A DNA stretch of 64,000 nucleotides. It comes from Streptomyces sp. NRRL WC-3626 (GTDB lineage: Bacteria; Actinomycetota; Actinomycetes; Streptomycetales; Streptomycetaceae). The position numbers and the translations under genes were made by a program. The notes under the pieces are model-generated. The model made no database searches. It was not told the DNA's origin and saw nothing but the letters and a program-made list of their open reading frames with translations. The DNA is taken from assembly GCF_000718785.1 (NCBI RefSeq), contig NZ_JOCA01000010.1, positions 1-64,000 of the forward strand, in the 5' to 3' direction. This document shows positions 50,106-60,598 of this stretch, piece by piece (the stretch's first letter is position 1; the number at the start of each line of letters is the position of its first letter).

Positions 50106-52232
50106 ATGGCTACCACTTCACTTGACCTGGCCAAGGTCCGCAACATCGGGATCATGGCCCACATCGACGCGGGCAAGACGACCACCACCGAGCGGATCCT
50201 GTTCTACACCGGCGTCTCCTACAAGATCGGTGAGGTCCACGAGGGCGCTGCCACCATGGACTGGATGGAGCAGGAGCAGGAGCGTGGTATCACCATCACC
50301 TCCGCTGCGACCACCTGTCACTGGCCGCTCGAGGACGACGACTACACGATCAACATCATCGACACCCCGGGGCACGTCGACTTCACCGTCGAGGTGGAGC
50401 GTTCGCTGCGCGTCCTCGACGGTGCCGTGACGGTGTTCGACGGTGTCGCCGGTGTTGAGCCGCAGTCCGAGACGGTGTGGCGTCAGGCGGACCGCTACGG
50501 CGTTCCGCGTATCTGCTTCGTGAACAAGCTCGACCGCACCGGTGCCGAGTTCCACCGCTGTGTCGACATGATCTCCGACCGTCTGGGCGCGCAGCCGCTG
50601 GTCATGCAGCTGCCGATCGGTGCCGAGGCCGACTTCAAGGGCGTCGTCGACCTCGTGACGATGAAGGCCTTCGTGTGGTCCGCCGAGGCCACCAAGGGCG
50701 AGATGTACGACGTCGTCGACATCCCGGCAACGCACACCGAGGCTGCCGAGGAATGGCGCGGCAAGCTGCTCGAGGCCGTCGCCGAGAACGACGAGGAGCT
50801 GATGGAGCTGTACCTGGAGGGCCAGGAGCCCACCACGGAACAGCTGTACGCCGCGATCCGTCGTATCACCATCGCCTCCGGCAAGTCCGCCGAGACCACC
50901 GTCACCCCGGTGTTCTGCGGTACCGCGTTCAAGAACAAGGGCGTCCAGCCCCTGCTCGACGCGGTCGTGCGCTACCTGCCGACCCCGCTCGACGTCGAGG
51001 CCATCGAGGGCCACGACGTCAAGGACCCCGAGGTCGTCGTCAAGCGCAAGCCGTCCGAGGACGAGCCGCTGGCCGCGCTCGCGTTCAAGATCATGAGCGA
51101 CCCGCACCTGGGCAAGCTCACCTTCGTCCGGGTCTACTCGGGCCGCCTGGAGTCCGGCACCGCCGTGCTGAACTCCGTCAAGGGCAAGAAGGAACGCATC
51201 GGCAAGATCTACCGCATGCACGCGAACAAGCGTGAGGAGATCGACTCGGTGGGCGCCGGTGACATCGTCGCCGTCATGGGCCTGAAGCAGACCACCACCG
51301 GTGAGACGCTGTCCGACGACAAGAGCCCGGTCATCCTGGAGTCCATGGACTTCCCGGCGCCGGTCATCCAGGTCGCCATCGAGCCCAAGTCGAAGGGCGA
51401 CCAGGAGAAGCTGGGCGTCGCGATCCAGCGTCTGGCCGAGGAGGACCCGTCCTTCCAGGTCCACTCGGACGAGGAGACGGGCCAGACCATCATCGGTGGT
51501 ATGGGCGAGCTGCACCTCGAGGTGCTGGTCGACCGTATGCGCCGTGAGTTCAGGGTCGAGGCCAACGTCGGCAAGCCCCAGGTCGCCTACCGTGAGACGA
51601 TCCGCAAGGCCGTCGAGCGCGTGGACTACACCCACAAGAAGCAGACCGGTGGTACCGGTCAGTTCGCCAAGGTGCAGATCGCGATCGAGCCGATCGAGGG
51701 CGGCGACGCCTCGTACGAGTTCGTGAACAAGGTGACCGGTGGCCGTATCCCGAAGGAGTACATCCCTTCGGTCGACGCCGGTGCGCAGGAGGCCATGCAG
51801 TTCGGCATCCTGGCCGGCTACGAGATGACGGGCGTCCGCGTCACGCTCATCGACGGTGGCTACCACGAGGTCGACTCCTCCGAGCTCGCGTTCAAGATCG
51901 CCGGTTCGCAGGCCTTCAAGGAGGCCGCGCGCAAGGCTTCGCCCGTGCTCCTGGAGCCGATGATGGCCGTCGAGGTCACCACGCCCGAGGACTACATGGG
52001 TGAGGTCATCGGCGACATCAACTCCCGCCGTGGCCAGATTCAGGCCATGGAGGAGCGGGCCGGTGCCCGCGTCGTGAAGGGTCTCGTGCCCCTCTCGGAG
52101 ATGTTCGGCTACGTCGGCGACCTGCGCAGCAAGACGTCCGGCCGTGCCAGCTACTCCATGCAGTTCGACTCCTACGCCGAGGTTCCGCGGAACGTCGCCG
52201 AGGAGATCATCGCGAAGGCCAAGGGCGAGTAA
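50106..52232 (+). CDS. fusA: Elongation factor G
   Basis: 708 residues. G-domain motifs [28 protein letters not shown] and NKLDRTGA are intact, followed by domains II-V including [15 protein letters not shown] and the domain IV tip region. It drives ribosomal translocation and recycling. Ribosome site GAGAGAAG precedes the ATG. A hairpin separates it from tuf. Confidence 0.97.
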   Translation: MATTSLDLAKVRNIGIMAHIDAGKTTTTERILFYTGVSYKIGEVHEGAATMDWMEQEQERGITITSAATTCHWPLEDDDYTINIIDTPGHVDFTVEVERSLRVLDGAVTVFDGVAGVEPQSETVWRQADRYGVPRICFVNKLDRTGAEFHRCVDMISDRLGAQPLVMQLPIGAEADFKGVVDLVTMKAFVWSAEATKGEMYDVVDIPATHTEAAEEWRGKLLEAVAENDEELMELYLEGQEPTTEQLYAAIRRITIASGKSAETTVTPVFCGTAFKNKGVQPLLDAVVRYLPTPLDVEAIEGHDVKDPEVVVKRKPSEDEPLAALAFKIMSDPHLGKLTFVRVYSGRLESGTAVLNSVKGKKERIGKIYRMHANKREEIDSVGAGDIVAVMGLKQTTTGETLSDDKSPVILESMDFPAPVIQVAIEPKSKGDQEKLGVAIQRLAEEDPSFQVHSDEETGQTIIGGMGELHLEVLVDRMRREFRVEANVGKPQVAYRETIRKAVERVDYTHKKQTGGTGQFAKVQIAIEPIEGGDASYEFVNKVTGGRIPKEYIPSVDAGAQEAMQFGILAGYEMTGVRVTLIDGGYHEVDSSELAFKIAGSQAFKEAARKASPVLLEPMMAVEVTTPEDYMGEVIGDINSRRGQIQAMEERAGARVVKGLVPLSEMFGYVGDLRSKTSGRASYSMQFDSYAEVPRNVAEEIIAKAKGE

Positions 52233-52292
52233 GGGACTCCGTTCAACGGACCCCCCTCTCACGCTTTAGGCTTGACCCCGGAGCCTGCAAGT

Positions 52293-52324
52293 GGGCATTC
52301 CGCCATCAACCCGGCGGAATGCCC
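52293..52324 (+). terminator. Hairpin between fusA and tuf
   Basis: GGGCATTCCGCC (52293-52304) pairs perfectly with GGCGGAATGCCC (52313-52324) around ATCAACCC. No T run. It may partly terminate fusA transcripts; a TTGACC box at 52272 just upstream hints at separate tuf transcription but no good -10 is seen. Confidence 0.6.
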
Positions 52325-52401
52325 CTGGCCCGGGTTTCCCAGCAAAGATCACCTGGCGCCGATGAGTAAGGCGTACAGAACCACTCCACAGGAGGACCCC
52401 A

Positions 52402-53595
<1,194 letters not shown>

Positions 53596-53639
53596 GCTTG
53601 CTGATCTGACCTGGTAGCTCCTGCTTGCGAGCACCTGAG

Positions 53640-53674
53640 AGGGCCCGCACGACTTCGGTCGTGCGGGCCCTTTC
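53640..53674 (+). terminator. Terminator of the str operon
   Basis: AGGGCCCGCACGAC (53640-53653) pairs perfectly with GTCGTGCGGGCCCT (53658-53671) across a very stable TTCG tetraloop, then TTCG. Confidence 0.93.
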
Positions 53675-53776
53675 GCGTGGGCGGACGTCAACTCGGCCAC
53701 CGTAAGCGTCGCTCGATCGCGGGAACGGCGCAGCATTTGCGTACGGCACATGCCATCGCACCCATAACTTCGCCTC

Positions 53777-54673
53777 ATGGTCAGCTCATCCCATGAGGCC
53801 CTGCACCGGATCTTCCAGAAGGACCCGGGCCTCTTCGCTCGCGCCGCGCGCAATCTCGGCGTCGCATTTCCTCCGCCCCTCACGACCACCGAACTGTCCA
53901 CCGACCTCACGGAGACTCAGCCGCTGGAACGGCGGGTGGACACGCTGCTGCGGATGGACACGGAGGACGGCAGTTTCGTCCTGGCAGTCGAGTCGCAAGG
54001 CGAGCCGGATCCGCGCAAGCCCGCTAGCTGGGCGTACTACCTGGCCCATGTGTACGCCAAGTACCGCATCCCGCCCGTGCTCCTCGTCGTCTGCGCGGAC
54101 CGGGGGACGGCCGAGTGGGCGGGACGGCAGGTCGACATCGGCCCCCGCCAGTGGCCCTCGCTCACCCTGCGCCCCCTTGTCCTGGGGCCCGACGACGTAC
54201 CGGTGATCGCCAGCCCCGATGAGGCCGCTCGTGACATCCCGCTCACTGTCCTGTCCGCGGCGCTGCACCGCCGTGACCCGGACGCCGATGCCATACTGAA
54301 CGCGCTGGCAAAGGCACTGAAAGGCCTGTCGGCCGACGACGAGAGCACCGCAGGCACCTTCATCGAACTCACGGAACAAGGCCTCGGCAAGACGCCGGCC
54401 GCGGAAATCTGGAGGCACCTCATGGCCGTCGACCTGTCCTTCTTCCAGTCGGAAACCGCCCAGAGGCTTCGCGCGGAGGGCGTGGAGAGGGGCTTGGCGG
54501 AAGGCCGGGCCAAGGACATCCTGGTACTCCTGAGCCATCGAGGCGTCGAAGTCACCGACGGCGACCGTGACCGCATCGCCGACTGCGGCGATCCCGACGT
54601 ACTCAGCCTCTGGTTCACGCGGGCCATCACGGCGACATCGGTGGCCGAGGTCTTCGAGGACACCACCGGCTGA
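53777..54673 (+). CDS. PD-(D/E)XK nuclease-like hypothetical protein
   Basis: 298 residues. The region about 50-110 contains [17 protein letters not shown] followed by [15 protein letters not shown], with Asp and an Glu-x-Gln motif as in YhgA/Rpn-type PD-(D/E)XK proteins. The C-terminal third is helical ([20 protein letters not shown]), the usual tail of these families. Many near copies occur in Streptomyces genomes; they are usually thought to be solitary nuclease-like proteins. No partner gene is seen here. Confidence 0.6.
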   Translation: MVSSSHEALHRIFQKDPGLFARAARNLGVAFPPPLTTTELSTDLTETQPLERRVDTLLRMDTEDGSFVLAVESQGEPDPRKPASWAYYLAHVYAKYRIPPVLLVVCADRGTAEWAGRQVDIGPRQWPSLTLRPLVLGPDDVPVIASPDEAARDIPLTVLSAALHRRDPDADAILNALAKALKGLSADDESTAGTFIELTEQGLGKTPAAEIWRHLMAVDLSFFQSETAQRLRAEGVERGLAEGRAKDILVLLSHRGVEVTDGDRDRIADCGDPDVLSLWFTRAITATSVAEVFEDTTG

Positions 54674-54731
54674 CCGTGGCGTCAGCAGGGTGACGGTCGG
54701 CCCGGAACCCGGCGGCGTGGAAGCGGCCGGG

Positions 54732-55337
54732 TCAGGGGGCGTGGTGGCCCGTGGGGTGGCGCAGGCCGTCGACGAGGATGCCCGCCAGGCGGCGGGCGTG
54801 GTAGTCGGGGTCCGTTTCCGCGCCGATGCACAGGTTGCCGACGCCGCGCATGAGGGTGAGGGCGTCGATGTCGGCGCGGATCTCGCCGGCGGTGGCCGAG
54901 GCGTCGAGGAGCTGGGCGCAGACGGGCAGCAGGCGGTCGAGGAAGTAGGCGTGCAGGCCCTCGAAGCCGGAGTGGTCGGAGTGCAGGACGGCGGCGAGCC
55001 CGTGCTTGGTGACCAGGAAGTCGACGAAGAGGTCGATCCACTGCCGTAGCGCCGTGTGCGGGGTGGGCGCGGCGGCCAGGAGGGCCGGTCCGGCCTCGGC
55101 GCACGCCTCGACCTGGTGCCGGTAGACGCCGATGATCAGGTCCGCCCGGGTCGGGAAGTGGCGGTAGAGGGTGCCGAGGCCCACGTCGGCCCGCGAGGCG
55201 ATGTCACGCACCGGGGCGTCCACACCCGACGCGATGAAGGCCGCGGCGGCCGCCTCCAGCAGTGTCTCCTTGTTGCGCCGGGCGTCCTTGCGCCGTGCCG
55301 GGGCCGTCGGCCTGTCGCCCTCGTCGCTCTGGTTCAC
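54732..55337 (-). CDS. TetR-family repressor
   Basis: 201 residues, GTG start. The N-terminal helix-turn-helix is IASRADVGLGTLYRHFPTRADL; the ligand domain follows with DLFVDFLVTKHGLAAVLHSD typical of the actinobacterial SACE_7040-like group. It is divergent from the aldo-keto reductase gene, and two matching palindromes lie between them, so it very likely represses both. Confidence 0.9.
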   Translation of the reverse strand: MNQSDEGDRPTAPARRKDARRNKETLLEAAAAAFIASGVDAPVRDIASRADVGLGTLYRHFPTRADLIIGVYRHQVEACAEAGPALLAAAPTPHTALRQWIDLFVDFLVTKHGLAAVLHSDHSGFEGLHAYFLDRLLPVCAQLLDASATAGEIRADIDALTLMRGVGNLCIGAETDPDYHARRLAGILVDGLRHPTGHHAP

Positions 55338-55402
55338 CGCGTCGTTCCTCCGCCTCTCGCACGCCCCCGCATGGTCTCACGCATGCCCGCGCACCTTCAC
55401 CC

Positions 55403-55432
55403 TTGCCAAAACGGAACCCTGTTCCGTATCGT
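55403..55432 (+). promoter_or_regulatory. Promoter of the aldo-keto reductase gene
   Basis: TTGCCA (55403-55408), 18-base spacer, TATCGT (55427-55432). Operator 1 sits entirely between the two boxes, the classic position for repression. Confidence 0.5.
55411..55427 (+). promoter_or_regulatory. TetR operator 1
   Basis: ACGGAAC-CCT-GTTCCGT, a perfect 7-bp-arm palindrome. The CGGAAC-N3-GTTCCG core recurs 33 bases downstream. Confidence 0.8.
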
Positions 55433-55443
55433 TGGCGGCACAC

Positions 55444-55458
55444 CGGAACACTGTTCCG
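55444..55458 (+). promoter_or_regulatory. TetR operator 2
   Basis: CGGAAC-ACT-GTTCCG, same core and spacing as operator 1 and about three helical turns away, so two dimers could bind the same face of the DNA. Confidence 0.8.
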
Positions 55459-55483
55459 TTTCTACCCGTGAGGAGACACGGCC

Positions 55484-56500
55484 ATGCAGTACCGCACCCT
55501 CGGCCGCACCGGCGTGCAGGTCAGCACCCTCGCGCTCGGCGCGATGAACTTCGGCGCGATCGGCCGCACCACCCAGGACGAGGCAACGGCTCTCGTGGAC
55601 GCGGCCCTGGAGGCCGGCGTCAATCTGATCGACACCGCCGACTGGTACAGCGCGGGGGAGTCGGAGGAGATGGTCGGCAAGGCCATCGCCGGCCGGCGCG
55701 ACGACATCGTGCTGGCCACGAAGGCGACCATGCCGATGGGGGAGCGCAACCGGCAGGGCGGTTCGCGCCGCTGGCTGGTCACCGCGCTGGAGGACAGCCT
55801 GCGCCGGCTCGGCGTGGACCACGTCGACCTCTACCAGATGCACCGCTGGGACCCGACCACCAGCGACGAGGAGACCCTCTCGGCCCTGACCGACCTCCAG
55901 CGTGCCGGAAAGATCCGCTACTTCGGCTCCTCCACCTTCCCCGCGTACCGCATCGTGCAGGCCCAGTGGGCCGCCCGTGAGCTGCGGCTGAGCCGGTACG
56001 TCACCGAGCAGCCCAGCTACTCGATCCTGCAGCGCGGAATCGAGGCGGACGTGCTGCCCGTGAGCGAGGAGTACGGGCTCGGCGTGCTGGTGTGGAGTCC
56101 GCTGGCCTCGGGCTGGCTGTCGGGCGCCATCCGCAAGGGCCGGGACATCGCCACCCACCGCTCGGCGGTCCTGCCCGAACGCTTCGACCTCTCCCACTCC
56201 GCCAACCGGGCCAGGATCGACGCCGTCGAGCGGCTGGCCGCGGTCGCCGACGAGGCCGGACTGACGATGATCCAGCTGGCGCTCGGCTTCGTGACCGCGC
56301 ATCCGGGCGTGACCGGCGCGCTCATAGGTCCGCGCACGCCGGACCACCTGCGGGCGCAGCTCGCCGCCGCCGACACGGTGCTCTCCGCCGACGTACTCGA
56401 CGCGATCGACGACATCGTCGCCCCCGGCCTCGACCTTGCCGCGCACGAGAAGTTCGACGCCCCGCCCGCCCTCCTCGAGGCGTCACTCCGCCGCCGCTGA
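55484..56500 (+). CDS. Aldo/keto reductase
   Basis: 338 residues, TIM barrel. The catalytic tetrad is visible: Asp50 and Tyr55 (IDTADWYSAG), Lys in LATKAT and His in YQMHRWD. The C-terminal NADPH-binding segment has GALIGPRTPDHLRAQLAAAD. Probable NADPH-dependent reductase of the YhdN/potassium-channel-beta type; substrate unknown. Controlled by the divergent TetR and followed by an LLM oxidoreductase gene 20 bases on. Confidence 0.93.
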   Translation: MQYRTLGRTGVQVSTLALGAMNFGAIGRTTQDEATALVDAALEAGVNLIDTADWYSAGESEEMVGKAIAGRRDDIVLATKATMPMGERNRQGGSRRWLVTALEDSLRRLGVDHVDLYQMHRWDPTTSDEETLSALTDLQRAGKIRYFGSSTFPAYRIVQAQWAARELRLSRYVTEQPSYSILQRGIEADVLPVSEEYGLGVLVWSPLASGWLSGAIRKGRDIATHRSAVLPERFDLSHSANRARIDAVERLAAVADEAGLTMIQLALGFVTAHPGVTGALIGPRTPDHLRAQLAAADTVLSADVLDAIDDIVAPGLDLAAHEKFDAPPALLEASLRRR

Positions 56501-56519
56501 CCACCCGGAGACCCGACCC

Positions 56520-57419
56520 ATGGCACCCGCACCCCGACCGCGTTTCGGGATCATGACCGCTCCCTCGCAGGTCGACTACCACGACATCCTGAGCGTCTGG
56601 CGCGAGGCGGACGCAGTGCCGGAGATCGAGCACGCCTGGCTGTTCGACCACCTCATGCCCATCTTCGGCGATCCGGACGGACCCACCTACGAGGGCTGGA
56701 CCCTGCTTTCGGCCCTCGCGGCGCAGACCCGGCGGTTGCGCCTGGGGGTGATGGTGACCAGCAACCGGTTCCGGCCGCCGGCGCTCCTCGCCAAGATCGC
56801 TACGACCGTCGACATCGTCTCCGGCGGCCGGCTCGACCTCGGCATCGGCGTGGGCTCCCGTCCGAACCCGCCCCAGGCCCGGCGCGAGTACCCGGCGCAC
56901 GGACTGCCCTTCCAGCCCCCGGCGCAGGCGGTGGAGAGCCTCGCCGAGGCCTGCACGGTGATCCGGCGGCTGTGGACCGAGAAGGAACCCTTCGACTTCC
57001 ACGGCACCCACCACCAGCTCACCGGGGCCTTCGGCAGCCCGAACCCCGTGCAGCGGCCCCACCCGCCGATCCTCATCGGCGGACGCTCCGCAGCGACCCT
57101 GCGCGTGGTCGCCGAGCACGCGGACCTGTGGAACATCCCGGGCGGTGACATCGACGACGTGGTCCGCCGCAGTGCCCTGCTGGACCGCTACTGCGCGGAC
57201 ATCGGCCGGGACCCGGCCTCGATCGTCCGCTCGATCCATCTCCCCGTCGACTACGACCGGCCCGGCGAAACGATCGAGGCGATCGGCGAGGCGGTCGACG
57301 CGGGGTTCGGGCACATCGTCCTCGGGTTGGGAGCACCGTATCCCGCAGGCGTCGCACGGTGGGTCGCCGACGAGCTCATCGGCGCATACCGGGGGAGTGG
57401 CCGCGTGCACGGGTCTTGA
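56520..57419 (+). CDS. LLM-class (F420/FMN-dependent) oxidoreductase
   Basis: 299 residues, luciferase-like barrel. Features include FGIMTAPSQVDY, EHAWLFDHLMPIF, TRRLRLGVMVTSNRFR, SGGRLDLGIGVG and PHPPILIGGRS. In actinobacteria this group mostly uses F420. It lies 20 bases after the aldo-keto reductase and is probably in the same TetR-controlled unit. Substrate unknown. Confidence 0.9.
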   Translation: MAPAPRPRFGIMTAPSQVDYHDILSVWREADAVPEIEHAWLFDHLMPIFGDPDGPTYEGWTLLSALAAQTRRLRLGVMVTSNRFRPPALLAKIATTVDIVSGGRLDLGIGVGSRPNPPQARREYPAHGLPFQPPAQAVESLAEACTVIRRLWTEKEPFDFHGTHHQLTGAFGSPNPVQRPHPPILIGGRSAATLRVVAEHADLWNIPGGDIDDVVRRSALLDRYCADIGRDPASIVRSIHLPVDYDRPGETIEAIGEAVDAGFGHIVLGLGAPYPAGVARWVADELIGAYRGSGRVHGS

Positions 57420-57458
57420 CGCGCCACTCGGCTGAACCGTACGGTCCGCCCATCCCTA

Positions 57459-57487
57459 ATGTTTCGTCTCTACGTTCGAAACATTCG
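57459..57487 (+). promoter_or_regulatory. Inverted repeat upstream of the xylanase gene
   Basis: ATGTTTCG (57459-57466) and CGAAACAT (57477-57484) are perfect inverted arms with 10 bases between. The right part, CGAAACATTCG, differs by one base from the CGAAACTTTCG type element known upstream of Streptomyces xylanase genes. Likely operator of a carbohydrate regulator. Confidence 0.6.
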
Positions 57488-57516
57488 AGAACGACGATGG
57501 GAATGAGACTCCCCGC

Positions 57517-58680
57517 ATGAGATCCATTCGTTTCGCCACCGTGGCCCTTGCCACCGCCACCCTCGCCCTGCCACTGATGACGGGCTCGGCCGTCGCCGGC
57601 CCCTCGGCGAGCAAGGCCGCGCCGCACTCCGACGCCTCGTTCGACCGGCTGCGTTCGGCAGCTCCGGAGGGCTTCGTCGTGGGCACCGCCGTGGCGGGCG
57701 GTGGCCACCACCTGGAGCAGGACTACCCGGACCCCTTCACCTACGACAAGGAGTACCGGAAGATCCTGGGGCGCCAGTTCAGCTCGGTCTCCCCCGAGAA
57801 CCAGATGAAGTGGGACTACATCCACCCGGAGCGGGACCGGTACGACTTCAAGCAGGCCGACGCGATCGTCGAGTTCGCCCGGCGCAACCACCAGGTCGTA
57901 CGGGGCCACACCCTGCTGTGGCACAGCCAGAACCCGGCATGGCTGGAGCAGGGCGACTTCTCCAAAAAGGAACTGCGCGCCATCCTGCGCGAGCACGTCA
58001 CCACCGTCGTCGGCCGCTACGCCGGCCGGATTCAGCAGTGGGACGTCGCCAACGAGATCTTCGACGACCAGGGCAACCTGCGCACGCAGGACAACATATG
58101 GATCCGCGAGCTGGGGCCGGGCATCGTCGCGGACGTCTTCCGATGGGTCCACAAGACCGACCCGAAGGCGAAGCTGTTCTTCAACGACTACAACGTCGAG
58201 AGCGTCAACGCGAAGAGCGACGCGTACTACGCCCTCATCCGGGACCTGCTCGACCAGGGGGTGCCGGTGCACGGCTTCTCCGTCCAGGGACACCTGAGCA
58301 CGCGGTACGGCTTCCCGGGCGACCTGGAGGACAACCTGCGTCGGTTCGACGCGCTCGGCCTGGAGACCGCCGTCACCGAACTGGACGTGCGCATGGACGT
58401 CCCGGAGGGCGGCACACCCACCGAGGCACAGGAGCGGCAGCAGGCCGACTACTACCAGCGGATGCTCGAGGCGTGCCTGGCCGTCGACGGCTGCAACTCG
58501 TTCACCATCTGGGGCTTCACCGACAAGTACTCGTGGGTCCCGGTGTTCTTCGAGGGTGAGGGCTTCGCGAACGTCATGACCGACGACTACACCCGCAAGC
58601 CCGCCTTCTACGCCCTACGGGACACGCTGAAGGAGGCAGCCCGGAGGGACGACGACTGCGGCAGGCACCACAAGCGCTGA
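57517..58680 (+). CDS. Secreted endo-1,4-beta-xylanase, GH10
   Basis: 387 residues. A signal peptide (RSIRFATVALATATLALPL, cleavage after about ALAG-like AVAG, residue 28) precedes one GH10 barrel. The acid/base Glu is in WDVANEIF and the nucleophile Glu in AVTELDVRMD; HTLLWHSQNPAWL and WGFTDKYSWVP are subsite motifs. There is no carbohydrate-binding module, unlike many streptomycete xylanases. It would cut xylan outside the cell. Confidence 0.95.
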   Translation: MRSIRFATVALATATLALPLMTGSAVAGPSASKAAPHSDASFDRLRSAAPEGFVVGTAVAGGGHHLEQDYPDPFTYDKEYRKILGRQFSSVSPENQMKWDYIHPERDRYDFKQADAIVEFARRNHQVVRGHTLLWHSQNPAWLEQGDFSKKELRAILREHVTTVVGRYAGRIQQWDVANEIFDDQGNLRTQDNIWIRELGPGIVADVFRWVHKTDPKAKLFFNDYNVESVNAKSDAYYALIRDLLDQGVPVHGFSVQGHLSTRYGFPGDLEDNLRRFDALGLETAVTELDVRMDVPEGGTPTEAQERQQADYYQRMLEACLAVDGCNSFTIWGFTDKYSWVPVFFEGEGFANVMTDDYTRKPAFYALRDTLKEAARRDDDCGRHHKR

Positions 58681-58789
58681 CCCCGAACGCGGGCCACCCC
58701 CACACCTGGCGCCTCTGACCGTTGAACCGCCCTTGGACCGGCAGCAGCCTCGGCCCGGGGCGGTCCCCGCGAGACAGGGCCCTCAGCGT

Positions 58790-58972
58790 GAGGTGCTGAA
58801 GTTCGGAGACGGCACGGCGGTAGGGCGATCCGACGGTGCGTACAACGGTCGCCCCACCTCGGATCCGAGGCAGCTCCGCATCCTTGAGCTGCGCTATGGC
58901 ACCATCCGAGCTCAGGCGCTCCCGCCCGAGGAGTCGCTGGCCCTCCTCGAGCAAGCGCTTGGAGAGACATGA
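58790..58972 (+). pseudogene. C-terminal remnant of a DUF5753/Scr1 XRE regulator
   Basis: About 60 codons with VLKFGDGTAVGRSDGAYNGR and QLRILELRYGTIRAQALPPEESL, the usual end of Scr1-type (XRE-DUF5753) regulators. The helix-turn-helix and most of the ligand domain are missing; upstream sequence back to the xylanase stop shows no homologous part. The stop overlaps the DUF397 start by 4 bp, as in intact gene pairs. Confidence 0.6.
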
Positions 58973-59178
58973 CACGCAAGGCCTCTGCCGGAGACACCTC
59001 CGAGCTGAAGTGGTTCAAGAGCAGCTACAGCAGCGGCCCCGACGGTGACTCATGCGTCGAGATCGCCATAGCACCCCGCACGGTCCACGTCCGCGACTCC
59101 AAGCACGTCGCAGGCCCTCGGCTCGCGGTCGGCCCCGCCGCTTGGGCGAGCTTCGTGACGTACAGCTCGGAGCGCTGA
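58969..59178 (+). CDS. DUF397 protein
   Basis: 69 residues with the family pattern LKWFKSSYSSGPDGDSCVEIA, then VHVRDSKHVAGPRLAV and AWASFVTYS. DUF397 proteins normally pair with an intact upstream XRE-DUF5753 protein, as an antitoxin-like or developmental-switch couple. Here the partner is a remnant, so this gene may be an orphan. Confidence 0.9.
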   Translation: MTRKASAGDTSELKWFKSSYSSGPDGDSCVEIAIAPRTVHVRDSKHVAGPRLAVGPAAWASFVTYSSER

Positions 59179-59407
59179 CGCTCCACACCGCACGCGCCCC
59201 GCCCCTGGTTGCCGACAGGAGTGGGGCGCGTTGCCGTGGGGGTCAACCACCGGTATACGGCCCTGAGCACACGGCGGGCCGTACATCTCAGGTCTGGGCT
59301 GGACGACGGCGTGGCGCGGCGCTCCTAGTGTCATGCGCAGGTCGAAGGGCCTGGGCCGGCGTGACAAGGGACGCGGCGGCCCACCACACCGAATTGGGGG
59401 AAGCACC

Positions 59408-59869
59408 ATGAACTTCCGTGTCAGGGCCGCCCGGGCGGCGTTCACCACGTCCGCGTTCGTCGCCGCGGCGATGCTGTTCGGCGCCCAGGCCGCCGTCGCC
59501 GGCACCAACGACAGCTTCTCGGTCGGCACGACGGGCGGCGGATGCGGCGCGGTCGACTACGTCGACTACGGCGCCGGTGCCCCGGGCGGCGGCAACAACG
59601 ACGACTACCTCGTCATCCACGACTACTGCAGCGACGGCAAGGGCGTCCGGGCGTACGCATGGCTCTCCAACGACAGCATGGGCAATGTCTACCTCGGGGC
59701 CAAGAACAACACCAACGGGCTGGCCGGCGCCGCGGTCGTCTGGGACCCCTTCAAGGCGTACGACAACGTTCTCCCCGGTGACCGGGTGGGCATCAAGGTG
59801 TGCCTCTTCAACAGCAACAACACGCTCAGCAGCTGTGCCGAGGCCTCACACGTGAGCGTCGACGGCTGA
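59408..59869 (+). CDS. Small secreted hypothetical protein
   Basis: 153 residues. Signal peptide with Arg-rich start and hydrophobic core (about 9-29), cleavage after AQAAVA. The mature domain has four cysteines (GGGCGAV, HDYCSDG, IKVCLFN, LSSCAEAS), consistent with two disulphides, and is rich in Asn, Gly and Asp. Such domains are found in actinobacterial secreted proteins of unknown function. Monocistronic. Confidence 0.8.
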   Translation: MNFRVRAARAAFTTSAFVAAAMLFGAQAAVAGTNDSFSVGTTGGGCGAVDYVDYGAGAPGGGNNDDYLVIHDYCSDGKGVRAYAWLSNDSMGNVYLGAKNNTNGLAGAAVVWDPFKAYDNVLPGDRVGIKVCLFNSNNTLSSCAEASHVSVDG

Positions 59870-59935
59870 CGTGTGCGAACGTGTGGCGCACCACCGAGGG
59901 GGAGTGGTGCGCCACGCCGCCGGGGGGCCGGCGGG

Positions 59936-60598
59936 TCAGCGGGCCTGGCCGGGGACGACCAGCCCGCTCTCGTACGCCATGACGACCGCCTGGGCACGGC
60001 TGTTGAGGGAGAGCTTGGTCATGATCCGGTGCAGATGTGTCTTCACCGTGCCCTCGGTGACGTGCAGTTGCCCGGCGATGGCCTCGTTGTCGATGCCCAG
60101 GCCGACCAGCCGCAGGACCTCCCGCTCGCGAGCGGTGAGGTCGGACACCGTCTCCGGTTCGACCGCCGAGGCGGGCCGGCAGGTGTAGGCCTCCACCAGG
60201 CGCCGGGTGACGGCCGGGGCGAAGAGCATCTCGCCGCGGGTCACGACGCCGACCGCCTCGATGAGCCGCCGCGGCGAGGTGTCCTTGAGCAGGAAGCCGC
60301 TGGCGCCGGCGCGCAACGCCGCGTACACGTACTCGTCGACGTCGAACGTCGTCAGCACGATCACGTGCGGCGGGTCCGGCACCTTCCGCAGGATCGCCTC
60401 GGTGGCGGCGATGCCGTTCATGCCGGGGAGCCTGATGTCCATGAGGACGACGTCGAACCGTTCGCGCTCCACCGCGTCGACGGCTGTCTCGCCGTCGGAG
60501 ACCTCCCGCACCTCGGTGATGTCCGGAGCCGTACGGAGCAGGGAGGCCAGGCCGGCTCTGACCAGTTCCTGGTCGTCCACCACGAGTACGCGTGTCAT
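59936..60598 (-). CDS. NarL/LuxR-family response regulator
   Basis: 220 residues. Receiver domain with VDDQELVRAGL, phospho-acceptor Asp in VVLMDIRLPGMNG and LLKDTSP; LuxR-type DNA-binding domain with LTAREREVLRLVGLG and VTEGTVKTHLHRIM. Its ATG overlaps the stop of the histidine-kinase gene, so the two are translated together. Confidence 0.93.
   Translation of the reverse strand: MTRVLVVDDQELVRAGLASLLRTAPDITEVREVSDGETAVDAVERERFDVVLMDIRLPGMNGIAATEAILRKVPDPPHVIVLTTFDVDEYVYAALRAGASGFLLKDTSPRRLIEAVGVVTRGEMLFAPAVTRRLVEAYTCRPASAVEPETVSDLTAREREVLRLVGLGIDNEAIAGQLHVTEGTVKTHLHRIMTKLSLNSRAQAVVMAYESGLVVPGQAR

Noticed and set aside
52272..52301. Separate tuf promoter in the fusA-tuf gap
   Set aside because: TTGACC is present, but the sequence 17 bases on (GCATTC) is a poor -10 box and lies inside the hairpin.
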